Shown here: positions 56,931 through 64,000 of the stretch, one piece after another
Layout of the letters: the number at the start of each line of letters is the position of its first letter
Position numbering within the stretch: position 1 is the first letter of the stretch
From: Ilyonectria destructans
Taxonomy: Eukaryota > Ascomycota > Sordariomycetes > Hypocreales > Nectriaceae
Assembly: GCA_020740775.1 (NCBI GenBank)
Contig: JAHEWK010000010.1
Coordinates: 1,488,001-1,552,000 of the forward strand
DNA length: 64,000 nucleotides
Reading direction: 5' to 3'
The notes under the pieces: generated by a model
Database searches by the model: none
Told to the model about the DNA's origin: nothing
The model's input: only the letters and a program-made list of their open reading frames with translations
Made by a program: the position numbers and the translations under genes

Positions 56931-58670
56931 TCACACATCCCTCCGCTTGATCCAAACTCTGAACGGTAACGCAGGGTGTGATGACACCGGCCCTTTGGAA
57001 ATTGGTGGAACGTTCCACTTTCCGCGCCCTACTGGCTTGAAGCTGTATAGTGAGATGATGACAGCAGTGTGGAGGATCATCTTCCTCAGGGTAAACTCTG
57101 AGTCATCGCAGAGCGTCAGGCTCCCGTCTTGGTATGGGTCAGTACGCTTCAATCGCTCGAATGGATGTGGTGACTTACCATATGGTTTCACAGAGCCTGT
57201 GTTTGCTACTTCAACCTTTCCGTCCGCGCCGTCCTGAAGATGTCGTGTTGCTTGCCATTCATGAGGGCTGGGGAAACACTTCGGGTCAGAGTGATGAATC
57301 TCATGCAAGACGTGCGCGTAAGTTCCCTTTTTGAGTACGTAGGTAGGCTGTCCATCTTCCTTGAGAACCACATCTTCTTTGAGCCACTTTGCAGACCAGC
57401 CTCCACCATAGAGTCTCACAGTCTCGAGGTAAGTAGCCATGAGTAGCGGGCATTTCGTCATCAGCGCGTCCAGATTGATCGTCTCGACCCTAGGCGGGAC
57501 CCAAACTGAGGCTCCAAATTCGTGGCGAGGTTGGACGATGTTGACAAACGGAGCAATCTCATCACGGACCTGCAAAAGCAGGACGGGATCTTGGTAGAGT
57601 TCAAGGAGAGACCAGGCGGTGAGAGGGGTGGAGCTTGCGTTTAAAGACCAGAGAAGGGCAAGATCGTAGGCAGCGCGGACATCAAGCGACAGCTCGTGCT
57701 TGCGGAAGATTTCGATTCGCGACTTGACAAGCTGGCTGGCGTTGTGCAGGTCTTGCCACTTGGGTCCCGGATTCTCGCCATTCAGAGACTTTTCCCATGC
57801 CTCATGGTACTCCCGCATGAAGGAGAGCAATTGTCGCAGAGGGGCTCTTGCTCGCTGACCACCCACCCATGGAACCCAGACGGGGATATTCCGCGCCAGC
57901 GCGATGAACCAGTCGTCAAAAGCCCAGAGTTGTGGCCACGCCTGGGGGAAGTTCTCAATAAAGTCGGTTCCAAAAACAGATGCGTTGGACGACCTCGCAA
58001 TAAAGGTCTTTATCAGCTCCATGTAGTCGGCCTCCATGATAATCTCGCTGGGATCTTCCACCCTCTCTGCTCCGGCCACCTTCTCCCATTCCATCTGGTC
58101 AATGGGGAAAGAATTAAAAGAGACCAGGTCAGCAGCTTGCTCGTTCAGGCCTCGGAGAGCCCCATCGGTCAAGACATTCAAGTGAGAGTTGGTGAGGAAT
58201 TCCTTGGTCTTTTCCTGGACCTCGCTGGAGGCCTTGTCGTATGCATTGAGGTCTTTGTTGGAAAGGCCGAAGTTTGATACCATCAAGCGGCGAACGATGG
58301 CCTGGTCGTCGGCGATAGAACTTGGCTGTTGAAGAAGGGCGTCCGAGAGATCTGGCTTGAATACGAAGGTGTGGATGTTGCGAAAGACTCGGATCGAAAA
58401 GACACCTTCTGGGTACCGGTTCCGCAGCCTCATCAGCGGGTAGATGGGATTGAAGAAGATCCGGGGAAGGTGGCCGAGAAAGGGAGTCCAGTAGGGCGCG
58501 AGAGGAGGGGTCTTAGATTCATCCTTGAAGGAAGATGAACCTCCACTGATGAACCTGGTGGTGAGAAGCACGGCGATGAGGGTGGCAATGATGCCGAGTG
58601 AGGTCGGTTGTTGCAGGGTGCGGATGAGGCCCTCGTCAAGGCCTCCAGGTACGGCCTCATCACCATCCAT
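56931..58670 (-). CDS. Cytochrome P450, CYP7/CYP8-like, with an unusual haem loop
   Basis: Two exons, 58670-57179 and 57127-56931, giving 562 residues. The intron (51 nt) has a GTAAGT donor, TACTGAC branch and ACCAAG acceptor. An N-terminal membrane anchor (LGIIATLIAVLLTTRF, about residues 24-40) precedes a Pro-rich hinge (TPPLAPYWTPFLGH). The I-helix region reads LLWSLNASSTPLTAW rather than AGxDT, as in CYP7/CYP8-type enzymes and fungal relatives. ExxR is present as YLETVRLYGGG near residue 414. At the haem-binding site the spliced product reads PYDGSLTLCDDSEFTLRK. The Cys (near residue 504) is kept, but the usual G-G, Phe and C-x-G-R pattern is lost. The family is clear. Catalytic competence is doubtful, and a substrate cannot be inferred. 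The intron is in frame and stop-free, so an ORF finder reads straight through. Confidence 0.85.
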   Translation of the reverse strand: MDGDEAVPGGLDEGLIRTLQQPTSLGIIATLIAVLLTTRFISGGSSSFKDESKTPPLAPYWTPFLGHLPRIFFNPIYPLMRLRNRYPEGVFSIRVFRNIHTFVFKPDLSDALLQQPSSIADDQAIVRRLMVSNFGLSNKDLNAYDKASSEVQEKTKEFLTNSHLNVLTDGALRGLNEQAADLVSFNSFPIDQMEWEKVAGAERVEDPSEIIMEADYMELIKTFIARSSNASVFGTDFIENFPQAWPQLWAFDDWFIALARNIPVWVPWVGGQRARAPLRQLLSFMREYHEAWEKSLNGENPGPKWQDLHNASQLVKSRIEIFRKHELSLDVRAAYDLALLWSLNASSTPLTAWSLLELYQDPVLLLQVRDEIAPFVNIVQPRHEFGASVWVPPRVETINLDALMTKCPLLMATYLETVRLYGGGWSAKWLKEDVVLKEDGQPTYVLKKGTYAHVLHEIHHSDPKCFPSPHEWQATRHLQDGADGKVEVANTGSVKPYGKSPHPFERLKRTDPYQDGSLTLCDDSEFTLRKMILHTAVIISLYSFKPVGRGKWNVPPISKGPVSSHPALPFRVWIKRRDV

Positions 58671-59306
58671 CTCGAGGTGCGCGGGTTGGAGTCTTTGATT
58701 CGATAGATCTCGTTGAAATGGAGATGTTTATGAAAGAACAGGGTTAATTCGAGGCTGTATGAGTCTGGACATTGAGAATGTGGCTTGGCTCACTGTCGCG
58801 TTGAGGCGACTTGTCAATGTCACGGATGATTTTTGTGGTGTCGATCCAAGCTGACAATGTGTGGCTGCGTTCAGTGGTTGTCAATGCGGCGCGACGTTTC
58901 CTCTAATAAGGGAGGGCTATCGTCTTACAGGCAGTAGTGCACTGTAAATTCCAGCTTTTAGCGGTGCTGACGAGTGTGCACTGCCCCGTCAGCGAGGTGG
59001 GTATCGCTTTGTGGAGGCTATGGAGCGTGGTCAGTCTGTGTGAATGATGACGAAGTATTAATTATTGCCCAGGGCACTGCACAGCTGAAAGGATTGACCG
59101 CTTATTTTATGCCGATTTTCTTCCGTTTAAAAGCTCTCAACTTCAAGCGAGAAAGCCCGTCGTCCCGAGTTCGGACGTCAAAATGTTGCAGCAAGCAAGG
59201 CGATGGCGGGGCAGCCATCCACTCTGATCTGCTCGCTATCCCTACTTAGTGTCTAATTTTGGACCGTCAATCATCGAACCGGGAAACCGGCTTCCGTTAA
59301 TACCAG
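58671..59306. other. Spacer upstream of the P450
   Basis: Presumed promoter of the minus-strand P450 gene. No other gene is seen. Confidence 0.4.
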
Positions 59307-59378
59307 GGTTGCGTGGTCTAACGGCTATGACTGCGGATTCTGATTCCGCCAGCGAGGGTTCGACTCCCTCCGCGACCT
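59307..59378 (+). tRNA. tRNA-Gln (CTG)
   Basis: 72 nt. The acceptor stem GGTTGCG pairs with CGCGACC (one T-G pair). The anticodon stem GCGGA/TCCGC encloses TTCTGAT, so the anticodon is CTG. The T arm has GGGTTCGACTCCC. No intron. A TTTCTTTTT run follows directly as a Pol III terminator. Confidence 0.93.
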
Positions 59379-60622
59379 TTCTTTTTGGAGGTTAACCCTC
59401 CTGTCTGTCCAAGTTAGGACCTTCATTTTTGTTCTGCAGGCGGCGTTTCCATCTAGTTGAGCTGAGATGGACAATTAAATCTTCCTCTTCGTAGGAAACT
59501 CTCTTTTCTCCGGACTTGGACTTTTGTGGGGACTTTGACTTCCATGATGGAGAAGCGCCTTGCGTTGCAGTTCCAGACAAAAAAACAGGGGACCACCAGT
59601 TTTGATGAGATGTGAGCACCCTTCGACCTCTCATCTGCCTCGACCAAATTAGCCAGGACCTCTCTCTACCTTGATGGTTGGATGCGTCACGACCTAGGCT
59701 CCGCTGGAGATGAAACCGGATTCCGCCCGTCTCCGGCGTTGCGTTGGCCATATGACGAAACTGAAGAAACAGCCATCGTTCTGAAAGACACGTCTCGCTT
59801 TCGATGATGACTGCGTCTGTGGTTCACTCATCATGACAAGTCCCACCCTGGTTTCTTCCTCCGCGGGGCATCCGCGGATACCCGCACGAGAGCAATCTCA
59901 CCATGCAGATTTGCTCATGGCCAGGCTGCGCATTTACGGATATCATAGGTAATTAAACGGGATGAAAAGAGGAGGTGAGAGATGAGAAACAAGCCACGTG
60001 TGACTCCAACTGGCGAAGTTTTCCCTTGACATGGCGCGATCTATGTTCAATTGCACCATTGCTGGGCAACTTGTACCATGACATTCCTGCAACTCGCTTG
60101 GTATTGCTGGATTCATTTTGCAGCAACACCTTGACAGTCATGATAACTCAACCAACTCCAGTCTAAACCAAAACGAAACCTCATCTAAAAAGGCACCAAC
60201 AATATTATACACGACGACTACTATGCGATTAAGCTTCCATTTGCGGACCGATGTCGTGAGTGATTATTGCTCCGATTCTCGGCTGCCTCAGGCGTCAAAA
60301 TCGGTTGCATCATCCCGCTAGAGTCGGCCTGGAACCTTGCGAGCCTCTCTAGCTGCGTCACATCTCCTATAAATAATCCTCCCCTGCTGGCACGCGACTG
60401 GAATATCCCTCCTCCCCTCCTTCGGAAACCCGATCACCAGCCATCGCGGGATCTTTGGCGGCCACGGCACTGCGCCGTTCTTGTTCTGTTCTGCTCGCAA
60501 TTCGTTGCCCCTCGCTGCCCGATCGGCGAAGCTCCCGACGCAGCTCCTGAAGCAGCTCCCCCGCCATTCCGAATCCCGACGCCGTCCACACCACGATGCG
60601 ACCGCCGAGCTGAACCGCCACC
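59379..60622. other. Spacer and leader before ATM1
   Basis: Short, motif-free ORFs only. The last ~250 bases are GC-rich and include several overlapping ORFs in the 5' leader. No gene is supported. Confidence 0.4.
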
Positions 60623-62823
60623 ATGCTGCCTCGACTATTGTACCGCTCGCCGCTGGGTTGCGCTCGGTACAGCCTGGTGACGATATACTCGCGCCCGCCG
60701 TGGCTGCCCCAGCGACCCAGCACCGTCCACCCGTTCTGGACCTCGGCCGCCGCCCGCTACGATCAACCTCCGGCGTCCGGCGTCGTCAAAAACGAGCCGA
60801 TCAAGACTCCTGCCGTAAAGGCCAAAGTTGTCGCCGCTTCCAAAGCCAAGTCGCCGACCCAAAATGACCCTCTTGCGACAGTGGACAAGTCTGCCTCCGA
60901 GCAGCGCAAGGCCGACTGGGCCATCATGAAGGAGATGAGTCGGTACTTGTGGCCCAAGGACAGCCTGGATACCAAGCTGCGGGTTGGTCTGGCCGTCTTC
61001 CTGCTGGTTGGCTCAAAAGTCCTAAATGTCCAAGTCCCCTTCTACTTCAAGAGCATCGTCGATTCCATGAACATTGACATCGCTGCTGTCGGAGGTACCG
61101 CCACCACGGTAGCGGGTGCCATGATCCTCGCCTATGGTGCCACACGAGTCGGTGCGACTCTGTTCCAGGAGATGCGCAACGCCGTCTTCGCATCTGTCGC
61201 TCAAAAAGCCATCCGAAGGGTCGCATGCAACGTCTTTGACCATCTACTGCGCCTAGACCTGTCCTTCCACTTGTCCAAGCAGACTGGTGGCTTGACGAGG
61301 GCAATTGAACGCGGTACCAAGGGAATCAGCTTTCTGCTGACGAGCATGGTCTTTCACGTCTTGCCCACTGCGCTGGAGATTGGAATGGTGTGTGGAATTC
61401 TCACCTGGCAATATGGTGCGCAGTTTGCTGCCATTACCGTTCTCACCATGGTGAGCTACACTGCATTTACCATCTGGACGACTGCCTGGCGAACCAAGTT
61501 CCGGCGACAGGCCAACGCCGCTGATAACAGGGCTTCGACAGTAGCTGTCGACTCTCTCATCAATTACGAGGCCGTCAAGTACTTCAACAACGAAAAGTTC
61601 GAGGTCGCGCGCTATGACAAGGCTTTGCAGCAGTACGAGAAGAGCTCCATCAAGGTGGCCACATCCCTGGCCTTCCTCAACAGTGGCCAGAATCTCATCT
61701 TCTCCTCCGCGTTGACGGGCATGATGTACCTCGCTGCAAACGGTGTGGCGGCCGGCTCCCTGACGGTGGGTGACCTGGTCATGGTGAACCAGCTCGTATT
61801 CCAGCTTTCCGTACCGCTCAACTTCCTTGGCTCCGTCTATCGTGAACTGCGACAGTCTCTTCTTGACATGGAAACTCTCTTCAACTTGCAAAAGGTGAAC
61901 ACTAGCATCAAACAGAAGCCCAACGCCCCGCCCCTCGTGCTCTCCAAGGGAGGAGAAATCAAGTTTGAGAATGTCAATTTTGGGTACCACCCTGACCGCC
62001 CAATCCTGCAGAACCTGTCATTGACCATCCCCGCTGGCAAGAAGGTCGCCGTGGTTGGCCCGAGTGGATGCGGCAAGTCGACCTTGCTGCGGTTGCTCTT
62101 CCGGTCTTACGACGTTCAGGGCGGTCGTATTTTGATCGATGACCAGGATATTCGGGATGTCAACGTTGACTCGCTCCGGAGATCCATCGGCGTTGTCCCC
62201 CAGGACACTCCCCTTTTCAACGACACTGTCGAGCACAACATCCGATATGGGTCCATCGACGCGTCTCACGAAGAGGTTGTGGCGGCCGCCCAGCGGGCTC
62301 GTGTCCACGATATTATCCAACAGTTCCCCGACGGGTACCAGACCAAGGTTGGTGAACGTGGGTTGATGATTTCCGGTGGTGAGAAGCAGAGACTCGCCGT
62401 GAGCCGACTATTACTCAAGGACCCGCCGCTGCTCTTCTTTGACGAGGCAACTAGCGCCTTGGATACCCATACTGAGCAGGCTCTGATGGTGAACATCAAC
62501 GGCATTCTCCGGGAGAAGGGCCGCACTAGCGTCTTCGTAGCACATCGCCTACGGACGATTTTTGATTCAGACATCATTATTGTCCTTAGCGAGGGCAAGG
62601 TTGCGGAGATGGGCAGCCATCGCGAGCTAATTGACAGCGCTGGGATCTACGCCCAATTATGGAGTGGTGAGTTATTAACTAACAAGCAATCCGTGGCCAT
62701 CGCGCTAACTATATGACAGCTCAGGAAACCATGTTCCATAAGAATGGAAATTCCCAGAACGAGGGTGAAGAGGAGGAAGAGATTTCAGGGACACAGCGGG
62801 AGACAACCCGCCCTCGACAGTAA
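60623..62823 (+). CDS. ATM1: Mitochondrial ABC exporter Atm1 (Fe-S cluster pathway)
   Basis: Two exons, 60623-62666 and 62720-62823 (GTGAGT donor, GACAG acceptor), giving 715 residues. The N-terminus [18 protein letters not shown] is Arg-rich and acid-free, a good mitochondrial presequence. The transmembrane half includes [19 protein letters not shown] and [27 protein letters not shown], the Atm1/ABCB7 signature. The nucleotide-binding domain has the Walker [10 protein letters not shown] near residue 479, the signature ISGGEKQR near 583, the Walker [13 protein letters not shown] near 604 and the H-loop [10 protein letters not shown]. Atm1 in the inner membrane exports a glutathione-bound sulfur compound needed for cytosolic Fe-S proteins and iron sensing. 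The last exon adds a short Glu-rich tail. Confidence 0.95.
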
Positions 62824-63576
62824 TAGCTGTTTGTCGTGTCATGGAGATCCACGCCACACCACCAAACAAACTTATTAGACAATCAATAGAGTTACGCAAT
62901 TCTGCTCAACAAGGATCAACTTGTCAAAAGCGGACGTAAATCCAACATGCTGGGTAGATGTGGAGCGGTTCGACCGGTCCCTACGAAAATTGCTGCGATT
63001 TCGGCCGGCGGACGGAGCCGAATGGGAGAATGAGTCCGTGATGGCCTCCCGACGAGGGTTGTGGGTTGCATCGGCATGGTTTCCAGCGTGGTTTTCAAGA
63101 CCTCGAGTCCATCAAGAAGGCAACGTTGCCAGGGCCTCGTGAGCGAACTATACGAAGCATGCAGATTGGTAGGACGACTGTGGGTTTGGCAGGTTGACCG
63201 ATTGGTCGTTGCGTCGTATCCATCCACTTCATGGCATCCTTCCAGCCTTACGCGAACTAGTATGTGAGAGCTCGAGATGCCAGGGCTAGTAACGAAAAAT
63301 TAAGAGATGGGGACACCTTCTCCACTGGTGATCTGATTAGATTAGATCATCCTTGCGTTATTCGTCAACTACACCCGACCAGTTCATGTAGGCCATGACG
63401 ATCTCTTCCAACGGCGGCCGACCGCCGACTTAGCCGTGGGTTGTGTCTTGGCTGCTGATCCAGACAGTGCCTACATAATAGTTCGACTACAGCCGCAATT
63501 GGGTTCGACCAACAACCCGTTCTAATCAATTCTACATTTTTGTTTCCGCTCTGGTCACCATAGTGCCGGTTCAGCC
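62824..63576. other. Spacer between ATM1 and the MFS transporter
   Basis: 753 bp holding the ATM1 3' end and the presumed promoter of the siderophore-type transporter. I looked for HGATAR motifs (SreA-type iron repressor sites) and found none in this interval; only a GATTAGATTAGATCATC tract at about 63333-63350 stands out. No gene. Confidence 0.4.
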
Positions 63577-64000
63577 ATGTCCGGTGAAGACAAGATCGTG
63601 CCCACGCCGGCCCAGCCCGAAAGGGTGAACTCGGGCAGCGAGCACCTGAAGCCGCTCTCGAATGTTGGCGATGTCCTCCAGTCCAGAGGCGTCACGCGCA
63701 TGGAAGCCGTGTACCGCGAGGCCAAGTCGGACCGCAGGACGCTCTGGCTCGTTGGCATCTCGGTGCTGGTCTGCGCGTGGGCGTACTCGCTCGACTCGTC
63801 GACGACATCCTACTACAGCGTCAGCGCCTCGTCCTTCTATAAGCAGCACAGCTCCGTGCTCTCGACGCTTTCTATTGCGACCAACATCATCAGCGCTGTC
63901 TCGAAGCCGTTCATCGCCAAGTTCTCCGACATTACGAGTCGTCCGTACACGTATATCCTGTGCATCTTCTTCTACACTTGCGGATACATCATCGCCGCTT
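63577..64000 (+). CDS. Siderophore-iron transporter, MFS type (5' part, truncated by the window)
   Basis: ATG 63577 opens a frame that continues past the window end; 141 residues are visible. After a hydrophilic N-terminus comes GVTRMEAVYREAK, then a first membrane helix (TLWLVGISVLVCAWAYSLDSSTTSYY). The V-x-R-x-E-A and A-Y-S-L-D-S-S-T-T motifs are characteristic of fungal siderophore transporters of the Sit1/MirB group. Two further hydrophobic segments (LSIATNIISAVSKPF and YILCIFFYTCGYIIAA) follow. It would import ferric siderophores at the plasma membrane. Substrate type cannot be judged from this part. It lies 753 bp after ATM1 in the same direction. Confidence 0.85.
   Translation, partial: MSGEDKIVPTPAQPERVNSGSEHLKPLSNVGDVLQSRGVTRMEAVYREAKSDRRTLWLVGISVLVCAWAYSLDSSTTSYYSVSASSFYKQHSSVLSTLSIATNIISAVSKPFIAKFSDITSRPYTYILCIFFYTCGYIIAA

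Noticed and set aside
62824..63576. SreA-type GATA repressor sites before the siderophore transporter
   Set aside because: No HGATAR match found by eye in the spacer.
1..64000. CRISPR array, rRNA genes, phage or bacterial operons
   Set aside because: No regularly spaced repeats, no rRNA-like segments and no Shine-Dalgarno-type gene packing; all recognised genes are fungal and intron-bearing.

Overview
The window is nuclear DNA from a filamentous ascomycete, most likely a Sordariomycete. I lean towards Hypocreales, but the sequence alone does not prove the order. The evidence is short (about 45-240 nt) GT..AG introns with CTAAC/CTGAC branch sites, compact housekeeping genes with fungal orthologues, HET-domain and C2H2 'accessory' genes, and AT-rich stretches with transition-type nonsense codons that look like repeat-induced point mutation (RIP). 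No prokaryotic features are present.

Layout. 1-4.7 kb: a KxDL-type gene and a conserved small gene on opposite strands, converging. 4.7-18 kb: an accessory island. It holds AT-rich repeat pieces with shared terminal repeats, a broken HNH-nuclease-type gene, a divergent gene broken by several in-frame stops, a degenerate fragment, an intact HET-domain gene, a DUF7580-like gene interrupted by one TAA, and an intact multi-zinc-finger gene. 18-43.5 kb: a housekeeping core with a lipocalin-like gene, CWC25, SEC18, a small membrane protein, an LTE1-type RasGEF, RPS0, mitochondrial bS15, VMA6, NOP58 and a stomatin. Three pairs in this core are divergent (CWC25/SEC18, RPS0/bS15m, VMA6/NOP58). 43.5-59.4 kb: a gene-poor, partly degenerate region. 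It contains two tRNA-Asn genes (one split by a 56-nt insertion that looks like a spliceosomal intron), a flavin-dependent monooxygenase, a third copy of the terminal-repeat element, an unusual cytochrome P450 and a tRNA-Gln. 60.6-64 kb: the mitochondrial ABC exporter ATM1, followed by the 5' part of a siderophore-iron-type MFS transporter that runs off the window.

How the genes fit together. The core genes serve splicing (CWC25), membrane fusion (SEC18), mitotic exit signalling (LTE1), translation (RPS0, bS15m), vacuolar acidification (VMA6) and snoRNP assembly (NOP58). The accessory blocks look like allorecognition or genome-defence-type genes with recent decay, plus possible remnants of a tailoring-enzyme locus (FMO and P450). 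The right end pairs Fe-S export from mitochondria with siderophore uptake.

The most unusual observation is the tRNA-Asn gene with a GT..AG insertion in its D-loop. Next are the transition-only nonsense pattern in three accessory genes and a P450 whose haem loop keeps the cysteine but loses the flanking consensus. All exon boundaries were placed by eye from splice signals, reading frame and remembered family sequences; no alignment or database search was run.
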